From contig DATMQA010000150.1 of assembly GCA_035566895.1 (NCBI GenBank), forward strand, positions 1 to 42,152: a stretch of 42,152 nt of DNA, given 5' to 3'. The position numbers and the translations under genes were made by a program. Positions 7,338 to 16,904 of this stretch are shown here, piece after piece (the stretch's first letter is position 1; every line of letters starts with the position of its first letter). The DNA comes from DATMQA01 sp035566895 (GTDB lineage Bacteria > Verrucomicrobiota > Verrucomicrobiia > Limisphaerales > UBA8199). Below the pieces are notes generated by a model. It did no database searches, was not told the origin of the DNA, and saw nothing but the letters and a program-made list of their open reading frames with translations.

Positions 7338-9146
7338 ATGAAAAGTTTGATCGAGTCGAAAATCCATCGTGCCGGCCTGATGTCCACCGCCCTCCTGCTC
7401 ACCTCGCTCCTGCCTCAACCCAGCGAAGCTTACCCGCTCGGGAAAGTGGTCTTTCGCGATGATGCCCCGTTCGCGGGCGCACACGGGCCCACGACCCTCA
7501 CGGCTGTCAATACTGAAAGTCTGCTGACGGTCTCAGGCTGGGCGGACACTGCCGCCACAGTTCCCGCGTCTTTGTACCAATGGTTTTGGTTGCTCGGCAT
7601 TGATTCGGGGACCGGCAACGGCGCCTTGATCGACGGAACCGAGTCCATGACGCTCCAATTTGATAACAGCGCCGGGGCGAGCATGATCACGTTTTTCTAC
7701 ACGGGTGGCAACGGCGGGTCTGGCAGTAGCAACCTTGCGCGCATCACCATCAGCGGCTTTGCCAGCGATCCCGGCGCGACCGGCGTCCCTTATTATGCGC
7801 CTCGCATCAGCAACCTCAGCTACGCCGGCGGGACCCTGAGCTTCGATTATCTGAACGACGGACCGGGAAGCGACTACGGCCAACTCCTGCTTGCCAACCC
7901 GGCCTCCACGGCCGGAAGAACGCTAAAAATTACGGGCGCAGCTTCTCCAAATGGAAACGCCCCGAGTTGGTATGCCGGCCTTTTTGGCGTGGATTTCAGC
8001 GAAGGATTTGGCGGGCCGCAGGTGATTCCGCCTAATGTGCCACAGAATTCTACCAATACCTTTGTTTCGCTCGATCAATTGCTGACCATCCGAGGCTATT
8101 CGGATTCAAATGCAGTGACGCTCGCGAACCTGGGAAGATACCAGGATGAATGTTTCGGCCTGGCGGGGGGCGCAACGGTGGTTTCGAACAATTCAGTTAC
8201 GCTGCAGTTCGCCAATGGGGTCGGCCTAGCCAGGTTAGACAGCGTTTATTCCGGGGGCACGGTGATTCTCTCGGGCTTTGTGACCGATCCGGGTTTCAAG
8301 GACCCGTCGAACTCGTCCGGCAGCCACAGCTATGCCGGCGGGGCATTGACTTTTACCGTGACCAACTCCGGCCCGTGCAGCTTTTACTTCACGAACCGTG
8401 CGGCCTCAGCAGGCCGAACCATTCGCCTGAACAAGGCTGACAGCCAATTTGGCATTGGCGGCATCTGGTACGCCCGGACCCAGACCCTCCTCGGGCCGGA
8501 TATCACCAGCAACGTTTCGCCCTACTACAACACTCAGGATGGATTGGTGGCTCTGACCGGTTATTCCGATACACCCGGGACTGTGCCGGCGAATTTATAT
8601 GAGAATGTGAATTGGTTTGGCATCAGCGGCGGCGCTAACACGGAGTCCATCGACGGCGCCGAATCCCTGACCGTCCACTTCGCCGGCGGCGCCGGGCTTT
8701 CCGGGCTCGGAACTCGTTACACCAGCGGCCAGGTCATTATCTCCGGTTTCACCAGCGACCCGGGATTTAGCGACCCTTCGGGAATCGCGACCGGCGTGAG
8801 TTATTCCGGCGGCACTTTGAGTTACACTTTCAACTCCCCGCGTTCGCCGGAAATTGTCGTTGCCTTCACCAACTTGTCGGCCTCGATTGGACAGGTCTTG
8901 AGCCTGCACACCGATGGCAACCCGGGGTCGCAACTCACGCTGACGCGCATCAACTACGCCGGCGTTGCGCCTGTGACTCTCTCCATCGCCAGGTCGGGAA
9001 CCAACGTTGTCTTAAGCTGGCCCAACGGGACGCTCCAGGAATCCACGAACGTCTCAGGCACCTACAGTAACGTGTTCGGAGCAACCAGCCCCTACACCAA
9101 CCCCGCCACCGCGCCTCGGCAGTTCTTCCGGGTAAAGGTGCAATAA
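7338..9146 (+). CDS. Secreted protein with three tandem ~150-residue repeats
   Basis: A 602-aa protein with a signal peptide (about residues 1-31, ending PSEA). The body is three diverged copies of one unit, at about residues 58-216, 243-380 and 400-540. Each contains a GY/GWxD segment (SGWADTAATVPASLY, RGYSDSNAVTLANL, TGYSDTPGTVPANLY), a LTVHF/LQF strand and an ISGFxSDPG turn (ISGFASDPGATG, LSGFVTDPGF, ISGFTSDPGF). The last ~60 residues (TLSIARSGTNVVLSWP...FFRVKVQ) are a separate module also found at the ends of the proteins at 9212-11803 and 33107-36244. No enzyme motif was recognised; carbohydrate binding is plausible from the locus. It lies just downstream of the AraC gene and 65 bases before a glycosidase gene. 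Confidence 0.82.
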   Translation: MKSLIESKIHRAGLMSTALLLTSLLPQPSEAYPLGKVVFRDDAPFAGAHGPTTLTAVNTESLLTVSGWADTAATVPASLYQWFWLLGIDSGTGNGALIDGTESMTLQFDNSAGASMITFFYTGGNGGSGSSNLARITISGFASDPGATGVPYYAPRISNLSYAGGTLSFDYLNDGPGSDYGQLLLANPASTAGRTLKITGAASPNGNAPSWYAGLFGVDFSEGFGGPQVIPPNVPQNSTNTFVSLDQLLTIRGYSDSNAVTLANLGRYQDECFGLAGGATVVSNNSVTLQFANGVGLARLDSVYSGGTVILSGFVTDPGFKDPSNSSGSHSYAGGALTFTVTNSGPCSFYFTNRAASAGRTIRLNKADSQFGIGGIWYARTQTLLGPDITSNVSPYYNTQDGLVALTGYSDTPGTVPANLYENVNWFGISGGANTESIDGAESLTVHFAGGAGLSGLGTRYTSGQVIISGFTSDPGFSDPSGIATGVSYSGGTLSYTFNSPRSPEIVVAFTNLSASIGQVLSLHTDGNPGSQLTLTRINYAGVAPVTLSIARSGTNVVLSWPNGTLQESTNVSGTYSNVFGATSPYTNPATAPRQFFRVKVQ

Positions 9147-9211
9147 CCAGCCGGCGCCAAATTGATTGGTTGGTGATTCACAGTGGCGAAGTCGCGCGGG
9201 ATTGATAGAAT

Positions 9212-11803
9212 GTGCTTCGAACGCGTTTGAACCATCACTTGCATTGCAGGAGCCGACGTAAGGAGGCTCAAATCTCATGCCTCTTTGGCATTGCTCGGCG
9301 CCTCCTTAGTTCGGCTACGGCAACTTTGATCACTTGCGTCCTGTGGTTGTCCGCTGCGGCCTGCCAGGCCGGGCTCCTTTTGCCCCCGGTCCAGACCGGT
9401 AGCCTCCTGAGGATGACTAATGCCAACGTCCGTCTCGACTACGACCTGAGCACAGGCCGGGCGAATTTCTATTGGCAGAACACGCTCAAGATTTCCGGTT
9501 TCTATGCGGGTGTCGGCCTCTATTCCGGCGCAACGCTGACGAATTACATCACCGGAACCGTCTATACCAACCGCTCCTGGACGGTGACCAACAACCAGGT
9601 CGAAATCACCTCAACGCGCGGTGATTTGCCGACCATGAAGCAGGTGTTCATCCTCGCTCAGGACGACAGCTTTTTGACGCGTCTCGACGTGCTGGGAAGC
9701 GGACTACAATCGCGCTGGATGGGGCCGCTGGTGATGGATACGGCCGGCGGCGTGGACGTCGGCAGCTACACTGATGTGCGTGCCCTCATCGTGCCTTTTG
9801 ACAATGACTCCTTCACCTTTAGCTACAATGCGATGTCGATTAACAACACCTCCAGCAGTTATGAAGTATCCGCGTTCTATGACAACACGAGCCGCAACGG
9901 TTTGGTCGTCGGCTCGGTGACACATGACACCTGGAAGACGGGCGTTTATTTCCAGGGGGCGAACAACAAACTGGATGTCCTGAACGCTTATGGCGGCGTG
10001 ACCTCCAGTGATACGCGCGACGTCAGCGAGCACGGGCTGGTGAGTGGCAATACGATTTCTTCGCCGACCGTGTTTGCCGGCTTCGGCCCTGATTGGCGCG
10101 CCGTGCTGGAGTCCTATGGCGATGCGAACGCCGCCGTTGCGCCCAGGCTGGTTTGGACCGGCAGTGTGCCGTTCGGCTGGAATAGCTGGTACGCCTATGG
10201 CGTGAACGTCAGTTATTCCAACGCCATGGCCGCCTCGGCCTTCATCAAAAGTCATCTCCAAACCAACAACTTCAATTGCGACGGCGTCGTTTACGTCAAC
10301 CTCGACTCTTTCTGGTCGAACCTCAGCGACTCGCAATTGCAGCAGTTCGCAAACGCTTGCCACACCAATGGCCAGAAGGCGGGTATTTATTGGACCCCGT
10401 TCGTCTTTTGGGGCACGGCCGCCCAGGGTACCAATTGGTCGATGACCGGCACGAGCGGTTACAAATGGAGCGACGCCTATCTCCGGACCGCTGACGGCAG
10501 CGTGCAGACCGTTGACGGCGGCATCGCCATCGACCCGACGCATCCGGGCTTCAAGCAGATGACAGCCTATTATCTCAATTATTTTAAGAGCCGGGGCTTC
10601 GACTACCTGAAACTCGACTTCCTGACCCACGGAGCGCTGGAAGGCGTTCACTATGACCCGAACGTCATGACCGGGATACAGGCCTACAACCAGGGCCTGC
10701 AGTACCTCGTATCGCAAAACAGCGGCAAGCTTTTCCTCAGCGAATCCATCGCGCCGATTTTCCCTTATCAATACGCGAACGCCCGCCGCATTTATTGTGA
10801 TGCGGCCGGTTCCATTGGCGACACCAAAGCCACCATGCAGGCCGTCTCGTATGGCTGGTGGCTCAACGACCGGCTCTATCAATTCAACGATCCCGACATG
10901 ATGAGATTTTCCGGCAGCAGCGCCAATGAAAACCAGAGCCGCCTCATCAACTGCGCGATTTCAGGAACCATCTTCCTGAACAGCGACGACCTCGCGTCTG
11001 CGGTTGGACAAAACCTGGCGCAAGCCTGCCTTACCAACGCCAACATCAACGAAGTCGCGCGCTCGGGTGTCACTTTCCGCCCCGTCGAAGGCAACACGGG
11101 AACGAATGCGCCGGATGTGTTCGTTAGGCAGGACGGCAGCACCTGGTACGTTGCGGTGTTTAACTACACCTCGTCCGCCACCGTCAAGGCTCTTGCTCTG
11201 GCGCGGGCGGGCATCGCTGGAACCTATACCGCGATGGATTTGTGGAGTGGTGCCCTCTCCTCAGTGGGCGGAACGACGTGGCTGGTGAACCTTGAGGCGA
11301 AACAGGCGAAATTATTCCGGCTCGGTTCGGGTGGCACGACGGCCACGGGGCCGACAAACCAATCGGCGCATTTGGGCGACTCGGTGACCTTGAACACGAT
11401 CGCTTCGGGAACTCCGCCGTTCAGCTATCGTTGGAAAAAAGATGGCGCCGTGCTGGTCAACCGCGTTGCCAACACGATTACCATCAATCCCATGACTCCG
11501 GCGGGCATTGGAAATTACACGGTCGAAGTCACGGGAGGAAACGGAAACGCGACAAACACCGCCGCGCTCACGATTATTCCCAGCTCCCTGAGTCCCACAA
11601 ACATCACAGCTCAGATTACCAACGGCAGCGTGCTCTTAAGCTGGCCCACCAACCATACCGGCTGGAAGCTGCAAGTGCAGACCAACAATTTGGGTTCGGG
11701 CGCCGGTTGGTCGAACGTGGCTGGTTGTGCAGGAACAAACTTCTGCATCTTTCCCTTGAATGCTTCCAGCGCCTTCTTCCGGCTGATTTACCCCGGCGAC
11801 TGA
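9212..11803 (+). CDS. Secreted clan-D glycoside hydrolase (alpha-galactosidase-like) with Ig-like domain
   Basis: Up to 863 aa. An N-terminal beta-rich domain (to ~residue 310) is followed by a TIM barrel marked by FGWNSWYAYGVN (~321) and YLKLDF, where D469 is the expected nucleophile of GH27/GH36-like enzymes. IYCDAAGS contains D530, a candidate acid/base. Residues ~715-800 are an Ig-like domain (FSYRWKKDGAVL, GNYTVEVTG). The final ~55 residues are the shared ALTWP/FFRL-type module. The product probably removes terminal alpha-galactose from polysaccharide outside the cell. The start is uncertain: GTG at 9212 gives a long basic leader before the hydrophobic segment TLITCVLWLSAAACQA. AAGGAGG at 9260-9266 is not followed by an in-frame ATG. 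Confidence 0.82.
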   Translation: MLRTRLNHHLHCRSRRKEAQISCLFGIARRLLSSATATLITCVLWLSAAACQAGLLLPPVQTGSLLRMTNANVRLDYDLSTGRANFYWQNTLKISGFYAGVGLYSGATLTNYITGTVYTNRSWTVTNNQVEITSTRGDLPTMKQVFILAQDDSFLTRLDVLGSGLQSRWMGPLVMDTAGGVDVGSYTDVRALIVPFDNDSFTFSYNAMSINNTSSSYEVSAFYDNTSRNGLVVGSVTHDTWKTGVYFQGANNKLDVLNAYGGVTSSDTRDVSEHGLVSGNTISSPTVFAGFGPDWRAVLESYGDANAAVAPRLVWTGSVPFGWNSWYAYGVNVSYSNAMAASAFIKSHLQTNNFNCDGVVYVNLDSFWSNLSDSQLQQFANACHTNGQKAGIYWTPFVFWGTAAQGTNWSMTGTSGYKWSDAYLRTADGSVQTVDGGIAIDPTHPGFKQMTAYYLNYFKSRGFDYLKLDFLTHGALEGVHYDPNVMTGIQAYNQGLQYLVSQNSGKLFLSESIAPIFPYQYANARRIYCDAAGSIGDTKATMQAVSYGWWLNDRLYQFNDPDMMRFSGSSANENQSRLINCAISGTIFLNSDDLASAVGQNLAQACLTNANINEVARSGVTFRPVEGNTGTNAPDVFVRQDGSTWYVAVFNYTSSATVKALALARAGIAGTYTAMDLWSGALSSVGGTTWLVNLEAKQAKLFRLGSGGTTATGPTNQSAHLGDSVTLNTIASGTPPFSYRWKKDGAVLVNRVANTITINPMTPAGIGNYTVEVTGGNGNATNTAALTIIPSSLSPTNITAQITNGSVLLSWPTNHTGWKLQVQTNNLGSGAGWSNVAGCAGTNFCIFPLNASSAFFRLIYPGD

Positions 11804-11851
11804 CTTGCGGAATCACGGCAAAATTATGGACTTTCCGAAAGCGGTACAAAA

Positions 11852-12739
11852 ATGAACCTGGCGCGCCAAAGCTTTGAGCTGGCTCGTGAAGTCAGACAGG
11901 AACAGGGCTTCACGATTTACGTGCTCGGGAATGAACGGGTCAGATTGGCCGTGGTTCCGGAACTGGGTGCCAGGATCATTTCCCTGAAAGACCTTCGAAC
12001 CGGACGGGAATGGCTGTGGCATCCGGTTGGTGGCGCCAGGCTTTTTCGCAACCAGCCGGGAGACGATTTTTCAACCAGCCCTCTGGTCGGCGTGGATGAA
12101 TGTCTGCCAACGATAGCGCCCTGTGTCTGGCGGGGGCGCAAGCTGCCGGATCACGGAGAAGTTTGGAGCGCTTCGTGGAAGGTTGATGAAGAAGCCTGGC
12201 AAAACGGGGTGCTGAAAACCTCCATCAGCTTGAAAATCTCTCCGTTCGATTTCGAACGCACTCTCGAGCTGGATGAAAACAAAATGCAATTTAGCTACCG
12301 GTTGCTTAACCGAAGCTCGGCGCCTGAGTATTTTGTGTGGACGATGCATCCACTTTTGAGGGTGCAACCGGGCGACCGGCTAATACTGCCGGCCTCCACA
12401 CGGGCCCTGCTTAAAGGGGCAAGCTGGATTGACTCAGTCGATTCTGCCATTCCGGAACAAAACTGTTCAAAATTGTTCGCCGGGCCATTGACTCACGGCT
12501 TCAGCGGGATTCAGAATGAGAAAACCGGTGAGCGGCTCGACTTCGAATGGAACACGGCCGAAAACAATGCGCTGGGATTGTGGCTGACAAGAGGCGGGTG
12601 GCACGGGCACCATCATTTTGCAATCGAACCGACGAATGCGGGCGCCGACGGACTGACTGAGGCGGCCGGTTGTGGATGGTCTGGCATTCTTGCCAGCGCC
12701 AGCACCGCGACCTGGCAGGTCCGCCTTCGGATTGGCTAA
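11852..12739 (+). CDS. Galactose mutarotase-like (aldose 1-epimerase superfamily) protein
   Basis: A 295-aa cytoplasmic-type protein without a signal peptide. It has the galactose-mutarotase fold signature: an early strand VRLAVVPELGARIISLKD, then GREWLWHP, a central DFERTLELDENKMQFSYRLLNRSS segment, WTMHPLL and the late FAIEPTNAGADG motif. Family members interconvert anomers of aldoses or bind sugars at the same site. The catalytic His/Glu pair was not assigned with certainty. It follows the glycosidase by 48 bases and precedes the GH36 gene by 26, so it is very likely part of that operon and handles the galactose released. Confidence 0.82.
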   Translation: MNLARQSFELAREVRQEQGFTIYVLGNERVRLAVVPELGARIISLKDLRTGREWLWHPVGGARLFRNQPGDDFSTSPLVGVDECLPTIAPCVWRGRKLPDHGEVWSASWKVDEEAWQNGVLKTSISLKISPFDFERTLELDENKMQFSYRLLNRSSAPEYFVWTMHPLLRVQPGDRLILPASTRALLKGASWIDSVDSAIPEQNCSKLFAGPLTHGFSGIQNEKTGERLDFEWNTAENNALGLWLTRGGWHGHHHFAIEPTNAGADGLTEAAGCGWSGILASASTATWQVRLRIG

Positions 12740-12765
12740 GACTCAATCCGCCAAAAGTTGAAACT

Positions 12766-14898
12766 ATGCGAAAGAACAATTGTCTCCTGAGTCTGGTCGC
12801 TTTGACCTCGGCGATCATCGGTACCGCCTCGTCGCTCGCAACGGAATCGCTGGTGCTAAAAACGAAAGGCCTGACAGTGAACTTTCAGGTGGGGGGCGAC
12901 CGCCGCCTCTATCAGTCTCCGATTGGGGGGACGGCCCCGAAAGCGAAGCTCCAGAGGGACGACGAATCTTATCCACCGGCGGGGGATGGCTATGTGTGGG
13001 AACCTGCTCTGGAGTTGATTCATGCGGACGGCAACACCTCAACGACGCTTCTCTACGATGGAATGACACGCACCGATGAGACCACTGACATTGAGGTGAC
13101 TCGCATTCGCTTGCGTGACCCGGCTTATCCTTGTGAGGTCACGCTTTGCTTCCGGACCCATCGTGAGGAGGATGTCATCGAGCAATGGACAGAAATCCAG
13201 CATCAGGAACCGCGCGCCGTAACGCTGAAACGCATAGCCTCGACCTCGCTCTGGTTGAATACGAATGTTTATCTGACCCACTTCTTCGGCGATTGGGCCA
13301 AGGAGATGTTGAGTCCCATCACCGAGAAAATCACTCCGGGCACGAAAGTGCTGGATTCGAAGCTCGGGGTGCGGGCGCATCAGTTTCGGAACCCGTTTTT
13401 TATTCTCTCGCTCAACGGCCAATCGACGGAAACCAACGGCGCAGTCCTCGCCGGCTCCCTCGCCTGGTCCGGCAGCTTTCAATGCGCTTTCGATGACAAT
13501 GACCGCGGAGTGCGCGCTTTGTGCGGCATCAACCCGTTTGCCTCGAGTTATCACTTAAAACCGCGCGAAAGATTCACCACGCCGGCCATGATTTGGGTTT
13601 GGAGCGGCGCCGGGCTGGGGGACATGAGCCGGAAATTTCACCGGTGGGCTCGCGATTTCGGAATGCGCGACGGCCATAAAACTCGCACGGTCTTGTTGAA
13701 CAATTGGGAAGCGACCGGTTTCGATTTCGACTTCAATCGCATCGCGGGCCTTTTCGGCCCCGCGAAGGAAATCGGAACGGAATTGTTCCTGCTGGACGAT
13801 GGCTGGTTTGCGAACAAATATCCGCGCACCAACGATCATGCGGGCCTGGGGGACTGGGAGCCAAACCGGAAACGCCTGCCGAACGGCCTTGCGCCGCTGG
13901 CGGCCGAAGCGGTCAAGCGGGGTCTTCAGTTCGGCATTTGGATGGAGCCCGAAATGGTGAACCCGAAAAGCGAACTGTTCGAAAAACATCCCGACTGGGT
14001 AATCCGCCAGCCAAAGCGCGAACTCGAATTGCAACGCAACCAACTCGTTTTGGATTTGACGCGGCCAGCCGTGCGGGACTTCGAATGGAATACGATCAAG
14101 AACATCCTTAGTGTGCCGGGCATCACTTATGCCAAGTGGGATTGCAACCGGTATCTGACGCAGCCCGGCTCGCCGTATCTCGCGCCAGAGAGCCAGTCCG
14201 AGCTGTGGATTAATTACGTCCAGACGCTTTATGCGTTGATGGAAAAAATAGCGAAGGCCTTTCCGGACACCGAACTGATGCTCTGTTCGGGAGGCGGAGG
14301 ACGGGTGGATTATGGCGCCTTGAAGTATTTTCACGAATTCTGGCCCAGCGACAACACCGACCCTGTGGCGCGCGTGCCGATGCAATGGGACTACTCCTAT
14401 TTCTTCCCGCCGACCGCGCTCGCCGGACATGTGACGCATTGGGGCAATCGTCCGATGCACTTCGCCTGCAGCGTGGCGATGAGCGCGCGCTTCGGCATGG
14501 ATCTCGATCTGAACAAATTGCCGGCGGCGGACAAAGCCGTCTGCTCCGGCGCCATTGCTGCTTACAAGAAGATCCGCGAGGTAACGTCCTTAGGCGATCT
14601 CTACAGGCTGGAAGACCCGCACCAGGGATTCCGCGGTGCGTTGAGTTTTGTGTCTCCTGACCACTCCCGGGCTGTCGTGTTTGTATTCCAGTTGCAGAAT
14701 GGCCAAAGCCCCGAAGTTCGACCCCAGGGGCTCGATCCGGCCAGGCGTTATGTGCTCGGCGAGCTAAACCCTGCTCCCGGCCGCGCAGCAATAGCTCAGG
14801 AAGGGAAAACCTTCACGGGCGAAGAATTGATGCGAGACGGAATCTTGCCATTGTGTGCGAAGGCGCTGGAAGCCTGTGTGATTGAACTGCATCCGTGA
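12766..14898 (+). CDS. Alpha-galactosidase, glycoside hydrolase family 36
   Basis: A 710-aa protein with a signal peptide (about residues 1-25, ending SSLA), close to the usual ~700-730 aa of GH36. Hallmarks in order: LLDDGWF at ~343, LGDWEPNRKRLPNGL at ~361, GIWMEPEMVNP at ~390, YAKWDCNR with nucleophile D459, CSGGGGRVDYG at ~507 and WPSDNTDP with acid/base D529. The enzyme hydrolyses terminal alpha-1,6-galactose from raffinose-type oligosaccharides or galactomannan by a retaining mechanism. The signal peptide suggests periplasmic action. The frame is open upstream, but the ATG at 12766 gives the signal peptide. It is the last gene of the locus and is separated by 14 bases from the convergent secA-like gene. 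Confidence 0.93.
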   Translation: MRKNNCLLSLVALTSAIIGTASSLATESLVLKTKGLTVNFQVGGDRRLYQSPIGGTAPKAKLQRDDESYPPAGDGYVWEPALELIHADGNTSTTLLYDGMTRTDETTDIEVTRIRLRDPAYPCEVTLCFRTHREEDVIEQWTEIQHQEPRAVTLKRIASTSLWLNTNVYLTHFFGDWAKEMLSPITEKITPGTKVLDSKLGVRAHQFRNPFFILSLNGQSTETNGAVLAGSLAWSGSFQCAFDDNDRGVRALCGINPFASSYHLKPRERFTTPAMIWVWSGAGLGDMSRKFHRWARDFGMRDGHKTRTVLLNNWEATGFDFDFNRIAGLFGPAKEIGTELFLLDDGWFANKYPRTNDHAGLGDWEPNRKRLPNGLAPLAAEAVKRGLQFGIWMEPEMVNPKSELFEKHPDWVIRQPKRELELQRNQLVLDLTRPAVRDFEWNTIKNILSVPGITYAKWDCNRYLTQPGSPYLAPESQSELWINYVQTLYALMEKIAKAFPDTELMLCSGGGGRVDYGALKYFHEFWPSDNTDPVARVPMQWDYSYFFPPTALAGHVTHWGNRPMHFACSVAMSARFGMDLDLNKLPAADKAVCSGAIAAYKKIREVTSLGDLYRLEDPHQGFRGALSFVSPDHSRAVVFVFQLQNGQSPEVRPQGLDPARRYVLGELNPAPGRAAIAQEGKTFTGEELMRDGILPLCAKALEACVIELHP

Positions 14899-14912
14899 TC
14901 CGACATATTTTT

Positions 14913-16904
14913 TTAAACGACATCTGAGCCGGCGAACGAAAGGCTCTCGTCAAGCCAGGTGTCAGCCTGGAGGATCGACTGGCGCTGCCGGAAGGCCTGT
15001 TTCTGGGCGCGCCGTTGGGCCAGGGCGAAGGCGCCGTGCGCGAGTTTCTGCCACGCGCTCATCCTGGTTTGAACGGCCCGGCGCAAAGCGTTGGAAACGG
15101 TGCCGGGAAGGTAACGCCGGACCAGTTCGTCCTCGGTACTGACGAAGGCCTGGGCGCTTCCCGGGTCGCCCTGGCGGGCCGCGCGACCGAAGAGCTGCCA
15201 GTCCACCCGCGTGGATTCGTGGCGCTCGGTCGCCAGCACATGGAGGCCGCCCAGACGAGTTACGCCCTGTCCGAGTTTGATGTCGGTGCCGCGCCCGGCC
15301 ATGTTTGTGGCGATGGTGATGCGGCCGCTTTCACCCGCCACGGCGACGAGCGCCGCCTCATCCTGGTGCCGGACGGCGTTCAGGACTTGGCATTCCAAGC
15401 CCTTGCCGGCCAACAGGGAGGCGAGTTTCTCGCTGGCGACCACGCTCCGGGTGCCAACCAGGACCGGCCGGCCGGCCGATTGGACACGAGCGACATCCTC
15501 GGCGACGGCCTGCCATTTGGCGGCTTCGTCGAGGAAGACCCGGTCGGGCCAGTGCTCGCGGATGCAGGGTTTGTTGGTCGGAATGGCCACGACCGGCAGC
15601 TTGTAGATTTGCCAAAACTCGAAGGCCGCTTCCCGGGCGGTGCCGGTCATGCCGGCCAGCCGATGAAAGCAGCGGAAGAACCTTTGGAAACTCAGCCGGG
15701 CGATGGTTTCGGAGGGATCAGAAAGAGCCAGACCTTCCTTGGCCTCGATAGCCTGGTGCAGGCCCTGGCGCCAGGTGCGCTGCGGCATCTGACGGCCGGT
15801 GAACTCATCCACAATGACGACTTTCCCGTCGGCGATGATGTATTGCTTGTCGCGCAGGAAGAACTCGCGCGCGACAAGAGCCTGGCGGATGAGCTCGCCC
15901 CGGCGTTCGGTTCCTCGCCACAGGCCCGGCAGATCCTGGCAGAGCGAGTCAAGTTTGGCGCGGCCGGCCGGGCTGAATTCGACTTCGCGGTAACGGTGGT
16001 TTAACCGGTAGTCGGCGTTCAGCTCGAGGGCGGCGGCGATTTGGCTCGCGGCGGTAACGGCGCTTTCCAGCAGGGAGTTCTTGTGCGGCGCGGAGATGAT
16101 CAGCGGCGTGACGGCTTCATCGATGAGCACGCTATCGGCCTCATCGATGATGGCGGAATGCAGGCCGCGCATGACCACGCCGTCATCGCCCGCGGAGGAG
16201 CGCGGACGAACCAACTCGCGCAGCAATCGCCGGGCGGGGTCGGTGACGGTCCCGAGGCGGAGGCGGTCGCGCAGGAAATCAGCCAGCAGCTCTTTGCTGG
16301 TAACGTAAGTGACATCGGCGGCGTAGCCCTTGCGGCGGTCGGCCGGTCCCATGGGGGCAGTGACCCAACCGGTGCGGACCGCGCAAAACTCATAGAGCGG
16401 GCGCATCCATTGGGCGTCGCGTTCGACGAGGTAATCGTTGACGGTGACGACGTGGCAGGGCCGGTTCGTCCAGGCGGCCAGCACAGCGGCCAGGCCGGCG
16501 GTGAGGGTTTTGCCTTCGCCAGTGGCCATTTCGGCCAGGTAACCCCGGTGGAGGGCCAACGCGCCCATGAGTTGCACGGTGAAAGGGCGCAGCCCGAGCT
16601 TGCGGTCGGCGGCTTCGCGGATGGCCGCCAGGGTCGGAACCAGAACCTCGTCCAGATGCTGGCCACCACGGCGAAAACGGTCGCGGAACTCCAGCAGGCG
16701 CTGGTGGAGCTGGTAATCGTGCAAGGCCACCCAGTCGGCGGCCTGGGCATCGATCTGGAGCGCTTGCCGGCGGAGCCGGGAAAGAACATCACCGCGCCGC
16801 TGGTACAGGCCAACCAGAGCGTTGACCCGCGCGTCCAGTCCTTTGAGGAGCCGGTCGGGGGGATGGAATTGCAACCGGCGATAGGCCTGGGTGGGGGTGT
16901 TCAC
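14913..16904 (-). CDS. Short SecA-type ATPase (accessory SecA)
   Basis: A 663-aa protein from a GTG start that overlaps the upstream stop codon (GTGA, 4 nt). SecA motor motifs in order: GYLAEMATGEGKT (Walker A, 129-133), VTVNDYLVERDAQWM, VTYVTSKELLADFLRDR, IIDEADSVLIDEA (DEAD 254-257), VIVDEFTGR, GMTGTA, IATNMAGRGTD, GGLHVLATERHES and GRAARQGDPGS. All the chemistry for ATP-driven translocation looks intact. It is much shorter than housekeeping SecA (~900 aa) and lacks the C-terminal zinc-binding tail, so it is probably a second, specialised SecA. The open frame extends 88 codons upstream, but that is inside the preceding gene. It is the last gene of the export operon. Confidence 0.9.
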   Translation of the reverse strand: MNTPTQAYRRLQFHPPDRLLKGLDARVNALVGLYQRRGDVLSRLRRQALQIDAQAADWVALHDYQLHQRLLEFRDRFRRGGQHLDEVLVPTLAAIREAADRKLGLRPFTVQLMGALALHRGYLAEMATGEGKTLTAGLAAVLAAWTNRPCHVVTVNDYLVERDAQWMRPLYEFCAVRTGWVTAPMGPADRRKGYAADVTYVTSKELLADFLRDRLRLGTVTDPARRLLRELVRPRSSAGDDGVVMRGLHSAIIDEADSVLIDEAVTPLIISAPHKNSLLESAVTAASQIAAALELNADYRLNHRYREVEFSPAGRAKLDSLCQDLPGLWRGTERRGELIRQALVAREFFLRDKQYIIADGKVVIVDEFTGRQMPQRTWRQGLHQAIEAKEGLALSDPSETIARLSFQRFFRCFHRLAGMTGTAREAAFEFWQIYKLPVVAIPTNKPCIREHWPDRVFLDEAAKWQAVAEDVARVQSAGRPVLVGTRSVVASEKLASLLAGKGLECQVLNAVRHQDEAALVAVAGESGRITIATNMAGRGTDIKLGQGVTRLGGLHVLATERHESTRVDWQLFGRAARQGDPGSAQAFVSTEDELVRRYLPGTVSNALRRAVQTRMSAWQKLAHGAFALAQRRAQKQAFRQRQSILQADTWLDESLSFAGSDVV

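Noticed and set aside
9704..10882. 392-codon minus-strand open frame opposite the secreted glycosidase
   Set aside because: Val/Ile/Gly/Arg-rich antisense of a gene with recognisable clan-D motifs.
13555..14460. 301-codon minus-strand open frame opposite GH36
   Set aside because: Antisense of the catalytic core of a clear alpha-galactosidase.
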